DNA from: an uncultured Prevotella sp.
Lineage (GTDB): Bacteria > Bacteroidota > Bacteroidia > Bacteroidales > Bacteroidaceae
Assembly: GCA_902798285.1 (NCBI GenBank)
Contig: CADBVZ010000014.1
Coordinates: forward strand, 1 to 61,199
Direction: 5' to 3'
Length of the DNA: 61,199 bases
Shown here: positions 17,983-27,245 of the stretch, one piece after another
How the letters are laid out: every line of letters begins with the position of its first letter
Numbering within the stretch: the stretch's first letter is position 1
Translations under genes and position numbers: made by a program
Notes under the pieces: model-generated
What the model was told of the DNA's origin: nothing
What the model saw: the letters and a program-made list of their open reading frames with translations, nothing else
The model's database searches: none

Positions 17983-19569
17983 ATGAACAACGGACTATTA
18001 CTTTGGGTAGACGATGAGATCGAACAGCTGAGGGCCCATATCCTCTTCTTAGAAAAGAAAGGCTATGAAGTGGTAACCGTCAGCAACGGCACTGACGCCA
18101 TCGATCTCTGCAAGGAGCGCAACTTCGACCTTGTGCTACTCGACGAGCACATGCCTGGTCTCAGCGGACTAGAGACACTTCAGAAACTGAAGGAGCTTCA
18201 GCCCTCATTGTCGATCGTGATGGTTACCAAGAGCGAAGAGGAGAACATTATGAACCAGGCTATCGGCCAGAAGATAGCCGACTACCTTATCAAGCCCGTC
18301 AATCCCAACCAGATATTGCTGACACTGAAGAAGAACATCCACCGTCGGGCTATCGAGACCGAAGTAACCCAGACTCAGTACCAGCAGAACTTCCAACAAA
18401 TAGCCATGCAGATTCTAGACTGCAAAACGTGGCAGGACTGGGTCGACATCTATAAGCGCCTCGTCCACTGGGAGCTGGAGTTGAGCGCCACCGACAGCAG
18501 CATGACAGAGATGCTGCAGATGCAGAAGGAAGATGCCAACAATGGCTTTGCAAAGTTCATGAAGAAGAACTACCTTCAGTGGTTAGAGACGAGAGGCGAG
18601 AAAATAGAGAATAGTAAGAAGGCTGATAGTGATCTTCCTCCTCTGTTAAGCCCTGACATTTTCAAAACGAATGTCTTTCCCCTGCTCAATGAGGGCAAGA
18701 AGGTATTCCTCGTTGTACTCGACAACTTCCGCTACGACCAGTGGCGCATGCTGGCTGGTGAACTCAGCGAGCAGTTCGATATCGACGAGAGCCTCTACTT
18801 CAGCATCCTACCAACCGCCACCCAATATGCCCGTAATGCAATCTTCAGTGGACTGATGCCCAACAAGATTGCGGAGCTATTCCCAGACCTTTGGGTTGAC
18901 GAGGACGAAGAAGAAGGCAAGAACCTCAACGAAGAGCCGCTTATCCATACACAACTGGAGCGCTATCGTCGTAAGAACACCTTCTCCTATCATAAGATCA
19001 ACAGTCAGGCCGAGGCCGACAAACTACTACAACAATTCAGCTCGTTGGAGAAGAACGACCTCAACGTGGTGGTGTTCAATTTCATCGATATGCTCAGCCA
19101 CGCCCGAACCGAGTCGAAGATGGTACGTGAATTGGCCAATAACGAGAGTGCCTATCGCTCTATAACACTCTCTTGGTTCCGCCACTCGGTCATCTCCGAC
19201 TTCTTCCGCCAACTGGCTCAGACCGATTACAAGGTCATTGTCACTACCGATCATGGTAGCATCCGTTGTACACAACCAGTCAAGATCGTGGGCGATCGCA
19301 ACACGAACACCAACCTGCGCTACAAACTCGGCAAGAACCTGGCTTACGACGACAAGGATCTCTTCGTCATCAAGGATCCCCAGAAGGCGCAACTGCCCTC
19401 GCCCAACCTCTCGACGAGTTATGTTTTCGCCACTGGCGACTCATTCTTCGCCTACCCCAACAACTACAATTATTATGTATCCTACTATCGTGATACTTTC
19501 CAACACGGAGGCATCTCTATGGAAGAGATGATGATACCCCTTATCACGCTAACAGGAAAGAAGAGATAA
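17983..19569 (+). CDS. porX: PorX: response regulator with PglZ/alkaline-phosphatase-like effector domain
   Basis: A 528-residue two-domain protein. Residues 1-120 form a receiver: acidic pair D10/D11, phosphoacceptor Asp54 (VLLDEHMPG), Thr82 and Lys104 (DYLIKP). A helical linker follows, then a PglZ-type phosphatase-superfamily domain with KVFLVVLDNFRYDQW, LPTATQYARNAIFSG (candidate nucleophile Thr around 278-280), FNFIDMLSHART and VIVTTDHGSI metal-binding segments. PorX controls type IX secretion genes downstream of the sensor PorY in Porphyromonas and hydrolyses oligonucleotides or nucleotides in vitro. The sensor kinase is not in this window. It is 14 bases after porW. Confidence 0.93.
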   Translation: MNNGLLLWVDDEIEQLRAHILFLEKKGYEVVTVSNGTDAIDLCKERNFDLVLLDEHMPGLSGLETLQKLKELQPSLSIVMVTKSEEENIMNQAIGQKIADYLIKPVNPNQILLTLKKNIHRRAIETEVTQTQYQQNFQQIAMQILDCKTWQDWVDIYKRLVHWELELSATDSSMTEMLQMQKEDANNGFAKFMKKNYLQWLETRGEKIENSKKADSDLPPLLSPDIFKTNVFPLLNEGKKVFLVVLDNFRYDQWRMLAGELSEQFDIDESLYFSILPTATQYARNAIFSGLMPNKIAELFPDLWVDEDEEEGKNLNEEPLIHTQLERYRRKNTFSYHKINSQAEADKLLQQFSSLEKNDLNVVVFNFIDMLSHARTESKMVRELANNESAYRSITLSWFRHSVISDFFRQLAQTDYKVIVTTDHGSIRCTQPVKIVGDRNTNTNLRYKLGKNLAYDDKDLFVIKDPQKAQLPSPNLSTSYVFATGDSFFAYPNNYNYYVSYYRDTFQHGGISMEEMMIPLITLTGKKR

Positions 19570-19570
19570 C

Positions 19571-19597
19571 ATAAAAGTAAAAAGTAAAATAGTAAAA
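19571..19597. repeat. Spacer repeat between porX and tsaE
   Basis: Near-tandem AAAAGTAAAAAGTAAAATAG-type units; the complement matches the TTTTTAC blocks at 1561-1584 and 33472-33499. Confidence 0.45.
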
Positions 19598-19602
19598 GAT
19601 AT

Positions 19603-20010
19603 ATGGAAATAACAATCAGCAATCTCGACAATATCCGTGAGTCAGCCCGTGAGTTTATCAACAACATTGGCTCTCACAAAGTGTTTGCCTTCTATGGCAA
19701 GATGGGTGCCGGCAAAACCACGTTCATCAAAGCTATCTGTGAGGAACTGGGTGTCGACGATGTCATCACATCGCCCACCTTCGCCATCATCAATGAGTAT
19801 AGTGGAAAAGACGAGACTATCTATCACTTCGATTTCTATCGCATCAAGAAACTTGAAGAAGTCTACGACATGGGTTATGAGGACTATTTCTATAGCGGAG
19901 CCCTTTGCTTCATCGAGTGGCCCGAACTCATTGAGGAGGTTCTGCCAGAGGATGCCGTCAAGGTGCAGATTACAGAAAAAGAGGATGGCACCCGAGCCAT
20001 CCTCTTCTAA
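19603..20010 (+). CDS. tsaE: tRNA threonylcarbamoyladenosine biosynthesis ATPase TsaE
   Basis: A 135-residue P-loop protein. Walker A is [10 protein letters not shown] with Lys38; [11 protein letters not shown] and [12 protein letters not shown] follow, and the C-terminal block FIEWPEL holds the conserved acidic and Trp residues. TsaE works with TsaB and TsaD to make t6A at position 37 of ANN-decoding tRNAs. It is last in the aroA-porX run. Its stop overlaps the stop of the convergent gene on the other strand by four bases. Confidence 0.94.
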   Translation: MEITISNLDNIRESAREFINNIGSHKVFAFYGKMGAGKTTFIKAICEELGVDDVITSPTFAIINEYSGKDETIYHFDFYRIKKLEEVYDMGYEDYFYSGALCFIEWPELIEEVLPEDAVKVQITEKEDGTRAILF

Positions 20011-20327
20011 AGGTTCTGTTCCTGAAAGTCCAGATCAGCCTGAACGATGAAGAAAACATCCTGGGGACTGAATGTCCCAGCACCGTCTTTCTTGGCTTGT
20101 TCACACACATAGGCTGCCACAGCCTCCATGTCGATGTCCACCTCCTCGTCGTTGCCTTCCAGAATGCCACTGGTATAGTAATAGTCAACAATGGCATCCA
20201 GCACATAAAGGATGTCACTATCGCTATAATACTGTTTCATTTCAGCAGGAATCTGAGTGCGAATAAACGCCAGTTCCTGCTGATTTTCTTCCTCATCCTG
20301 TCGGATCAGTTCGTCAAGACTTGCCAT
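20007..20327 (-). CDS. Small acidic protein of unknown function
   Basis: A 106-residue, strongly acidic, soluble protein ([19 protein letters not shown] at the start, then [19 protein letters not shown]). No signal peptide or membrane helix. I do not recognise the family. It lies 3 bases after thioredoxin in the same direction, so it is probably co-transcribed with trxA, and its 3' end overlaps tsaE. Confidence 0.7.
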   Translation of the reverse strand: MASLDELIRQDEEENQQELAFIRTQIPAEMKQYYSDSDILYVLDAIVDYYYTSGILEGNDEEVDIDMEAVAAYVCEQAKKDGAGTFSPQDVFFIVQADLDFQEQNL

Positions 20328-20330
20328 AGA

Positions 20331-20645
20331 CTAAATCAGTGCCTGGATTTTCTCTTCAATCTTAGCCTTCGGCTGAGCTCCGATTACCTTGTCAACCACC
20401 TCACCGTTCTTGAAGAACAGGATGGTAGGAATATTACGGATACCAAACTCGCTGGCCAGATCCTCATTGTCCTCTACGTCGCACTTACCGATGACCACCT
20501 TGCCATCGTAAGCCTTTGCCAACTCTTCGATAATGGGAGCCACCATACGGCAAGGACCACACCATGTAGCCCAGAAATCCACTACTAAAGGCAGATCACC
20601 AGCCTTCAAACTCGCAAAGTTCTCACTTGTAATTGATACTTCCAT
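20331..20645 (-). CDS. trxA: Thioredoxin
   Basis: A 104-residue cytoplasmic thioredoxin with the active site WCGPC (Cys29 and Cys32), the preceding VVDFWA strand, and the cis-Pro segment RNIPTILFFKNG. No signal peptide, so it is the cytoplasmic disulfide reductase. It is separated from dnaE upstream by 80 bases, which contain AT-rich sequence but no clear terminator. Confidence 0.96.
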   Translation of the reverse strand: MEVSITSENFASLKAGDLPLVVDFWATWCGPCRMVAPIIEELAKAYDGKVVIGKCDVEDNEDLASEFGIRNIPTILFFKNGEVVDKVIGAQPKAKIEEKIQALI

Positions 20646-20725
20646 TGTTTTCTTTTTTTATTGAAGATACCTTCGGGTTAATACTATTATTTACTAATCT
20701 CACTGCAAAAGTCGTGCCAAATTGT

Positions 20726-23700
20726 TTAATTTATCTTATAGTCCAGCATCTCATGCCGCTCTATATAGTCTATCAGCGTATGACGCACGTCCACCCCACC
20801 GCCTCTGCTTCTGAGTAGCACGTGGTTAGAACCGTTCGAATCGCGTAACTGGAAGAATAACTGTGTCTTGCCTGGATTCTCGTTGACCAACTCTGTCAGG
20901 TCTGCCACAATCTCATCGTTCAACTGGTCGGTCACCATCGAGATGGTAATGCGGTCAATGGCCTTCTCCTTGATGCCCTGCATGTATTCCACATTCTGCA
21001 CCTTCAGTTCCTTCACATTGCTATTATGGAAACGGGCTTGCATCTTGGCTGTCACATACACCGTGGTGCCTTCGAGGAACATGCCGTTCCAACGCCCCCA
21101 GTCCTCTCCGAACAAGGCAATCTCACCGCTACCCTCAAAGTCCTCGATAGTCACAAAACCACACGGGTTTCCGCTCTTTGTATACTTCTGTTTCACGCCT
21201 GTCACAATTCCGCCAAGTATGACATCCTCGCGGTCTGACAACTGCGATGTATCTGCCAATTCGACACACCTGGTATTGCAGAGGTTGTCGAGAATGATCT
21301 TATACTCGTCAAGCGGATGGGCAGAGAGATAAATGCCCACCAATTCACGTTCCTTGTTCAGTCGTTCTATATCGCTCCAGCGTCCCTCTGCCTTGGGAAT
21401 GGGGGGCGTTGCTATCTCCACGGCACCAAAATCACCAAAGAGCGAGTTCTGCGCCTGAGCCTTCTCCGTCTGATAAACCTGTCCGTAGCGCACCAGTGTA
21501 TCGAGGAACACCTCGCCCTTCGAATTCTCAGCAAAGAAGTCCTCACGACGAATGCCAAAGCTGTCAAAGCCACCACTCAAGGCCAGCGACTCAAATGCCT
21601 TTCGGTTCACATTCGCCAGACTCACACGCTCGGCAAAGTCGAAGATTGACTTATACGGACCATTCTTCTCGCGCTCGGCTATGATGGCCTGTGCGGCCGA
21701 TTCGCCCATACCCTTGATGGCACCCAGTCCGAAACGTATCTCGCCATGATGGTTCACACCGAACTTCTCGTAACTCTCGTTCACATCCGGACCCAGCGTA
21801 GCAATACCCATGGCCTTGCATTCGTCCATCAGTTTCGTGATTTCCGTAATCTGGTCGCGACGTCGGCTCATGATGGCCGCCATGAACTCAGCCGGATAGT
21901 TGGCCTTGAGATAAGCCGTCTGATAGGCCACCCACGAGTAGCATGCGGCATGCGATTTATTGAAGGCATACGAGGCAAACGCCTCCCAGTCACTCCAGAT
22001 CTTGTCGAGCACCTTCGGGTCGTGACCATTTTTCTTGCCGCCCTCGATAAACTTAGGCTTCATGGCGTCAACAATATCCTTTTTCTTCTTACCCATGGCC
22101 TTACGCAGAGCGTCGCTCTCACCTCGGGTAAAGTCGGCCAAGAGTCGACTCAGCAACATCACCTGCTCCTGATACACCGTAATGCCGTAGGTATCCTTCA
22201 GATACTTCTCCATCACAGGAATATCGTAAGTAATAGGCTCATCACCATGCTTACGACGGATAAACTGAGGGATATAGCCCATAGGACCTGGACGGTAAAG
22301 GGCGTTCATGGCTATGAGGTCTTCGAACACGGTTGGCTTCAGCTCGCGCAGATACTTCTGCATACCAGCCGACTCAAACTGGAAGGTGCCCACCGTACGT
22401 CCCTGCTGATACAGCTCGTAGGTCTTGGGATCATCGATGGGGATATTGTCCAGATCCACGTCAATGCCTCGTGTAATCTTAATATTCGCACAAGCCTCCT
22501 TCAATTCCGAGAGCGTCTTCAGTCCCAGGAAATCCATCTTGATGAGTCCCGTCGACTCAATCACGTGTCCGTCGTACTGGGTACAGTTGGTCTTCACACC
22601 TTTGAAATCAGGGTCATCGGCTGTCGACACTGGCACGTGGTCGCTAATCGGATCGCGACAGATGATGAAGCCACAGGCATGAATGCCCGTACCTCTCACC
22701 GTTCCCTCCAGCATCTTGGCATACTTGATGGTGTTAGCCAGATGCGGATCAGAAGAAGCCTCTGCATCACGCAGTTCAGGCACGGCCTTGATGGCGTTCA
22801 CCAGATTCATCTTAGGCGTCTTGCCGTCCACATCGGGCAGACGATCGGGGATGGCCTTACACAGGGCGTTTGATATGGCCAGGGGTACTTTCTCCACACG
22901 GGCCACATCCTTGATGGAGTTCTTCGTGGCCATCGAGGCATAGGTAATAATGTGCGCACAGTTCTCGTGGCCGTACTTATCCATCACCCATTTCAGCACC
23001 TTGCCACGTCCGTCGTCATCAAAGTCGGTATCAATATCAGGGAGTGAGATACGGTCTGGATTCAGGAAACGCTCAAACAGCAAATCGTACTTCAGGGGGT
23101 CGATCTTTGTGATACCCAGGCAATAGGCCACCACACTACCAGCTGCCGAACCACGACCAGGGCCCACCATCACACCCAACTCGTCGCGGGCGGAATTGAT
23201 AAAGTCCTGCACAATGAGGAAGTAACCAGGGAAACCCATGGTCTTCATGATGTGAAGCTCGAACTTCACACGGTCGGCTACATCCTCCGGTATCGGATCG
23301 CCATAACGACGCTTCGCACCCTCATAAGCCAGTTTGGCCAGATAGTCGGCCTCGAACTTAATACGGTATATCTTGTCGTAGCCACCCAGCTTCTTGATTT
23401 TCTTCTCACCATCTTCGGGCGACAAAGGATTCTCGCCGTTCTCGTCGCTGGTAAACTCGTCGAACAGCTGCTGCTCAGTAAACTTCTGTCGCCACTCCTC
23501 TTCCGTACCAAAGCTCTCAGGTATGGGGAAGAAGGGCATAATCGGGTCGGCATCCAGCCCGTATATTTCCACCTTATTTAATATATCTACGGTGTTGGCC
23601 AGCGCCTCAGGCACATCACTGAAGACGTCGTTCATCTCCTGCTGGGTCTTAAACCACTCCTGCTTCGAGTAGAGCATACGCGTGGGGTCGTCGAGATCCT

Positions 23701-24454
23701 TGCCCGTAGCCAAGCACAACAAATGATCGTGTGCCTCGGCATTATCCTCATCCACGAAGTGGGCATCGTTGGTACACACCAATTTAATGCCGTATTCCTT
23801 GGCCAACTCTATCAGAACCTTGTTGGCTTGCTGCTGCAGGGGAAAAGTCTCGCGGTTGGCGCGATAGTTCGGATCGGGGTTCTTTACCTCATGGCGCTGC
23901 AACTCCAGATAATAGTCGTCGCCCCACAGGCGCTTATGCCATTCTATAGCCTCACGGGCACCTGCTATGTCGCCCTTCAGAATCTTGGCGGGCACCTCGC
24001 CTGCTATACAGGCCGAGCAAACAATCAGGTCCTCGTGGTATTTCTCCAGTTCCATGCGGTCTGTTCGCGGACGATTGTAAAAGCCGTCCACCCACGAGTT
24101 GCTCACCAGTTTAATGAGGTTCTTATAGCCGTTATAGTTCTTGGCCAGCACAATGAGGTGGTAACCACCCTGGTCTTCCTTCAGTTCCTTCAGACTCTTG
24201 TCGCCACGACGTGCCACGTACATCTCACAACCGAAGATGGGCTTAAACGGTTCTAGTCCGTCTTTTTTGCGCTGTTTGTTCACGCCCATGCATATGTCGT
24301 GAAATTCTTTAATGCCGAACATGTCGCCGTGATCGGTGATGGCCATGCCCTTCATGCCGTCGCCGATGGCTTTATCCACTAGCTTCTTAATGCTCGATTG
24401 TCCGTCGAGTATCGAGTAGTAGGTATGTACATGTAAATGTACGAAATCTTCCAT
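20726..24454 (-). CDS. dnaE: DNA polymerase III subunit alpha
   Basis: A 1242-residue replicative polymerase. The N-terminal PHP domain opens FVHLHVHTYYSILDGQ. The palm holds GPGRGSAAGSVVAYCLGI and PDIDTDFDDDGRGKVLKW (catalytic aspartates, about residues 473-480), followed by IHACGFIICRDP. A helix-hairpin-helix region (KAFESLALSGGFD) and an OB-fold with EDVILGGIVTGVKQKYTKSG come near the C-terminus. Its length is that of DnaE1. A -7 element at 24487-24494 gives a leader of about 30 bases. Confidence 0.97.
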   Translation of the reverse strand: MEDFVHLHVHTYYSILDGQSSIKKLVDKAIGDGMKGMAITDHGDMFGIKEFHDICMGVNKQRKKDGLEPFKPIFGCEMYVARRGDKSLKELKEDQGGYHLIVLAKNYNGYKNLIKLVSNSWVDGFYNRPRTDRMELEKYHEDLIVCSACIAGEVPAKILKGDIAGAREAIEWHKRLWGDDYYLELQRHEVKNPDPNYRANRETFPLQQQANKVLIELAKEYGIKLVCTNDAHFVDEDNAEAHDHLLCLATGKDLDDPTRMLYSKQEWFKTQQEMNDVFSDVPEALANTVDILNKVEIYGLDADPIMPFFPIPESFGTEEEWRQKFTEQQLFDEFTSDENGENPLSPEDGEKKIKKLGGYDKIYRIKFEADYLAKLAYEGAKRRYGDPIPEDVADRVKFELHIMKTMGFPGYFLIVQDFINSARDELGVMVGPGRGSAAGSVVAYCLGITKIDPLKYDLLFERFLNPDRISLPDIDTDFDDDGRGKVLKWVMDKYGHENCAHIITYASMATKNSIKDVARVEKVPLAISNALCKAIPDRLPDVDGKTPKMNLVNAIKAVPELRDAEASSDPHLANTIKYAKMLEGTVRGTGIHACGFIICRDPISDHVPVSTADDPDFKGVKTNCTQYDGHVIESTGLIKMDFLGLKTLSELKEACANIKITRGIDVDLDNIPIDDPKTYELYQQGRTVGTFQFESAGMQKYLRELKPTVFEDLIAMNALYRPGPMGYIPQFIRRKHGDEPITYDIPVMEKYLKDTYGITVYQEQVMLLSRLLADFTRGESDALRKAMGKKKKDIVDAMKPKFIEGGKKNGHDPKVLDKIWSDWEAFASYAFNKSHAACYSWVAYQTAYLKANYPAEFMAAIMSRRRDQITEITKLMDECKAMGIATLGPDVNESYEKFGVNHHGEIRFGLGAIKGMGESAAQAIIAEREKNGPYKSIFDFAERVSLANVNRKAFESLALSGGFDSFGIRREDFFAENSKGEVFLDTLVRYGQVYQTEKAQAQNSLFGDFGAVEIATPPIPKAEGRWSDIERLNKERELVGIYLSAHPLDEYKIILDNLCNTRCVELADTSQLSDREDVILGGIVTGVKQKYTKSGNPCGFVTIEDFEGSGEIALFGEDWGRWNGMFLEGTTVYVTAKMQARFHNSNVKELKVQNVEYMQGIKEKAIDRITISMVTDQLNDEIVADLTELVNENPGKTQLFFQLRDSNGSNHVLLRSRGGGVDVRHTLIDYIERHEMLDYKIN

Positions 24455-24486
24455 TTATTTGCCTAATTTCTATCAGTTTTGAGCCT

Positions 24487-24494
24487 CAAAGATA
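24487..24494 (-). promoter_or_regulatory. -7 promoter element of dnaE
   Basis: TATCTTTG on the minus strand, 32 bases before the dnaE start codon. It shares a short divergent region with the psd promoter. Confidence 0.65.
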
Positions 24495-24558
24495 CGCCAA
24501 AATCCTGAGATAACCAAAAGAAAACCGAGAAAAGTTTGTATCTTTAGTAAAATTTGTG

Positions 24559-24566
24559 TACCTTTG
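24559..24566 (+). promoter_or_regulatory. Promoter of psd-pssA
   Basis: TACCTTTG with TTTG (24535-24538) 20 bases upstream; 32 bases before the psd ATG. Confidence 0.72.
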
Positions 24567-24598
24567 CACCCGATTAAGAAACAATCGAAATATAACTA

Positions 24599-25288
24599 AT
24601 GGGAGAAAGAATCAAGAAACTGAAGAAAATCCGCATCCATCGTGAGGGTACCAATGAGTTGACGATCAGCGCATTAGCCATTGCTGGCATAGGTGCATTA
24701 CTATGGTACGGTCTTAACACAAGCATACCATTTTGGATATTCATGGTGGTGTTCTGCACCGCTTGGTTTATCGCACTCAACTTCTATCGTTGCCCCATCC
24801 GCTATTTCAATGGCGATACCAACAAGCTGGTTATCGCGCCCGCCGATGGTAAGATAGTTGTAGTAGAAGAGGTAGAAGAGAACACTTATTTCCACGATAA
24901 GCGCCTCATGATCTCCATCTTTATGAGTCCGCTCAATGTGCATGCCAACTGGTATCCTGTTGATGGCAAGGTGAAGTTTGTGAAGCACTTTAACGGCAAC
25001 TACCACAAGGCCTGGCTGCCCAAGGCCAGCGAGGAGAACGAGCATGCCGACATTATGATCACCACCCCCGATGGTGTCGATGTACTGGTACGTCAGATTG
25101 CCGGTGCCATGGCGCGCCGCATCGTGACCTACGCCAAGGCCGAGGAGGAGTGCTATATCGACGAACACATGGGCTTCATCAAGCTCGGTTCGCGTGTCGA
25201 CGTATTCCTACCCATCGATACGGAAATCCGTTGCCGTATGGACCAGCCCACCACGGGAGATCAGACGGTCATCGCGAAGCTGAAGTAA
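24599..25288 (+). CDS. psd: Phosphatidylserine decarboxylase (short, pyruvoyl-dependent)
   Basis: A 229-residue enzyme that forms phosphatidylethanolamine. Two hydrophobic N-terminal segments (about residues 20-60) anchor it to the membrane. [12 protein letters not shown] and [18 protein letters not shown] are family blocks. The self-cleavage site is KLGSRVDVF, with the pyruvoyl group formed from the Ser around residue 198. The LGS form and short length match the archaeal-type/PSD-A branch. pssA follows 27 bases later. Confidence 0.94.
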   Translation: MGERIKKLKKIRIHREGTNELTISALAIAGIGALLWYGLNTSIPFWIFMVVFCTAWFIALNFYRCPIRYFNGDTNKLVIAPADGKIVVVEEVEENTYFHDKRLMISIFMSPLNVHANWYPVDGKVKFVKHFNGNYHKAWLPKASEENEHADIMITTPDGVDVLVRQIAGAMARRIVTYAKAEEECYIDEHMGFIKLGSRVDVFLPIDTEIRCRMDQPTTGDQTVIAKLK

Positions 25289-25318
25289 TGTTTAATCTTT
25301 AATGTTTAATTTTTAATG
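25289..25318. repeat. Spacer repeat between psd and pssA
   Basis: The spacer is built of near-repeats of TTTAATGTTTAAT and TTTTTAATG. The pssA start codon lies within the last unit. Confidence 0.45.
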
Positions 25319-25996
25319 TTAAAGAAGCATATACCTAATACGATTACTTGTTGCAACCTCATTTCGGGCTGCATCGCCACCTATTATGCTTTCCAGGGCG
25401 ACTTCCTCATGGCGTTGCTCTTTATCATTATAGGAGCCGTATTCGATTTCTTCGACGGCATGAGCGCCCGCCTGTTAGGCGTATCATCGCCCATCGGTAA
25501 GGAGCTCGACTCGCTGGCCGACGACATCACCTTTGGTTTCGCCCCCTCCGCCATCGTGTTTGGTTTCCTCTCACCCCTCACCTCTCACCTCTCACCACTG
25601 ATTGCTTTTCTGGCCTTCATCATGGCTGCCTTCTCTGCGCTCCGCCTCGCCAAATTCAATCTCGACGAGCGTCAGGCCTTAGGCTTTATCGGCCTGCCCA
25701 CACCTGCCAACGCCCTGTTCTGGGGTTCACTCATCGTGGGTCTGCAGCAGCACGACGTCGCCTTCAGCGGTATGGAGTGGGTGATTCTTGTGGGTACCTT
25801 CATCAGCTCTTATCTCCTCATTGCCGAGATTCCTATGTTCGCCCTCAAGTTCAAGCACTGGGGCTGGAAGGGCAACGAGATCAAGTATATTTTTGTGTTG
25901 TCGTGCATCCCCTTGCTGCTGTTCCTCGGAGTCAGCGGTTTCGCCGCTATCATCGCATGGTATGTGGTGCTCTCTGTCATAGCCAATAAACGATAA
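25316..25996 (+). CDS. pssA: CDP-diacylglycerol--serine O-phosphatidyltransferase
   Basis: A 226-residue multipass CDP-alcohol phosphatidyltransferase. It starts LKKHIPNTITCCNLISGCIA, typical of Pss, and holds the catalytic motif DFFDGMSARLLGVSSPIGKELDSLADD written in parts: DGMSAR, then GKELDSLADD (the DGxxAR...GxxxDxxxD pattern). It makes phosphatidylserine, which Psd, encoded just upstream, decarboxylates. About seven membrane segments are visible. Confidence 0.94.
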   Translation: MLKKHIPNTITCCNLISGCIATYYAFQGDFLMALLFIIIGAVFDFFDGMSARLLGVSSPIGKELDSLADDITFGFAPSAIVFGFLSPLTSHLSPLIAFLAFIMAAFSALRLAKFNLDERQALGFIGLPTPANALFWGSLIVGLQQHDVAFSGMEWVILVGTFISSYLLIAEIPMFALKFKHWGWKGNEIKYIFVLSCIPLLLFLGVSGFAAIIAWYVVLSVIANKR

Positions 25997-26036
25997 AACG
26001 CTACATTACTATATTACTAAATAACCTATTACACTT

Positions 26037-26477
26037 ATGCCTATTGTTGCTTATATCATTTTCGGACTCATTGCCATTACGATTATCGTCATGGTGGTTA
26101 TCAACTTCATGTATCATAATGTGAAGAAGTTGCGCGAGGCAGCCGAAGAACGCTACTATCGTAACCTGAAGCGCAAGGAGCAGAAGGAGAAGAACCCCTT
26201 CGGCGACGACTACTTCAAGAGCAGTAAGAAGTCGCAAAGCAAGCATGCCCATCAGCAGTACACCAGTCAGGCAGGCAAGAACACCACCCAGACCAGTGGC
26301 ACCGCTAATCAGGACACGAACCAGACGCGCCAGCAGCAGACCACTTCACAGAAAGAAGAAACCACCACCCGTAGAACTACTACGAGCGATGGTGTCACAA
26401 TTATCGACGATCGCGCTGAAGAGAAGAAGATCTTCGACAACGCCGACGGCGAATACGTTGAGTTTGAAGAGGTTTAA
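26037..26477 (+). CDS. DUF4834 family single-span membrane protein
   Basis: A 146-residue protein: one N-terminal membrane helix (residues 4-27, IVAYIIFGLIAITIIVMVV), a basic helical stretch (KKLREAAEERYYRNLKRKEQ), a Gln/Thr-rich low-complexity middle and an acidic end (DGEYVEFEEV). This layout is that of the Bacteroidetes family DUF4834, whose function is unknown. It follows pssA by 40 bases and converges on pyrH with 3 bases between stops. Confidence 0.75.
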   Translation: MPIVAYIIFGLIAITIIVMVVINFMYHNVKKLREAAEERYYRNLKRKEQKEKNPFGDDYFKSSKKSQSKHAHQQYTSQAGKNTTQTSGTANQDTNQTRQQQTTSQKEETTTRRTTTSDGVTIIDDRAEEKKIFDNADGEYVEFEEV

Positions 26478-26480
26478 TTC

Positions 26481-27191
26481 TCAACTGTGTACGAGTGTGC
26501 CGATTGGCTCACCGTCCATCACTTTCTTCAGATTACCCACCACGTCCATGTTGAATACATAGATGGGCAACTTATTGTCGTTGCACATGCAGATGGCCGT
26601 CAGGTCCATCACCTTCAGTCCGCGAGCCAGCACCTCCTGATAGGTTATATCCTCAAACTTCGTAGCCGTGGGATCCTTCTCAGGGTCGGCGGTATACACA
26701 CCGTCCACACGAGTACCCTTCAGCATCACGTCGGCCTCAATCTCAATGCCACGCAGACTCGAACCCGTATCCGTGGTAAAGTAAGGCGAACCTGTGCCAG
26801 CCGAGAAGATGCATACATAACCCTGCTCCATGGCCTCGATGGCCTTCCACTTGGTGTAGAACTCACCGATGGGCTCCATGCGGATGGCTGTCATCACACG
26901 GTTTTTCACACCCACGGCACCTAAGGCCGAGCTCAGTGCCAGCGAGTTGATCACCGTGGCGCACATGCCCATCTGGTCGCCCTTCACGCGGTCGAAGCCC
27001 TTCTGCGAGCCCGAGAGTCCACGGAAGATGTTACCACCACCAATCACGATGCCGATCTGCACACCCATCTCAGCCACTTCCTTAATCTGCTTGGCGTAGT
27101 CGCTCAAGCGCTCAGGGTCGATACCGTAGCCCTGCTTTCCCATCAGACTCTCACCCGAGAGTTTCAACAGAATTCTCTTAAATCTTGCCAT
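26481..27191 (-). CDS. pyrH: UMP kinase
   Basis: A 236-residue amino-acid-kinase-fold enzyme phosphorylating UMP to UDP. Signatures: ARFKRILLKLSGESLMG at the N-terminus, VIGGGNIFRG, GTGSPYFTTDTGSSLRGIEI and the KGTRVDGVYTADPEKDP loop. It follows birA with a 38-base spacer composed of a 14-base tandem repeat. Confidence 0.97.
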   Translation of the reverse strand: MARFKRILLKLSGESLMGKQGYGIDPERLSDYAKQIKEVAEMGVQIGIVIGGGNIFRGLSGSQKGFDRVKGDQMGMCATVINSLALSSALGAVGVKNRVMTAIRMEPIGEFYTKWKAIEAMEQGYVCIFSAGTGSPYFTTDTGSSLRGIEIEADVMLKGTRVDGVYTADPEKDPTATKFEDITYQEVLARGLKVMDLTAICMCNDNKLPIYVFNMDVVGNLKKVMDGEPIGTLVHS

Positions 27192-27217
27192 AATCCTTAA
27201 TCTTTATATTGATTACT

Positions 27218-27245
27218 ATTCATTATTCACTATTCATTATTCACT
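27218..27245. repeat. Exact 14-nt tandem repeat (ATTCATTATTCACT x2)
   Basis: Units at 27218-27231 and 27232-27245 are identical. The second unit encodes the end of birA (VNNE) and the first forms the spacer, with the birA stop codon at the boundary. A rotated form of the unit matches 12 of 14 bases of the tandem repeat at 44703-44730. Confidence 0.7.

Noticed and set aside
21746-22873. 375-residue plus-strand open frame
   Set aside because: Antisense to dnaE, whose motifs are continuous through this stretch.
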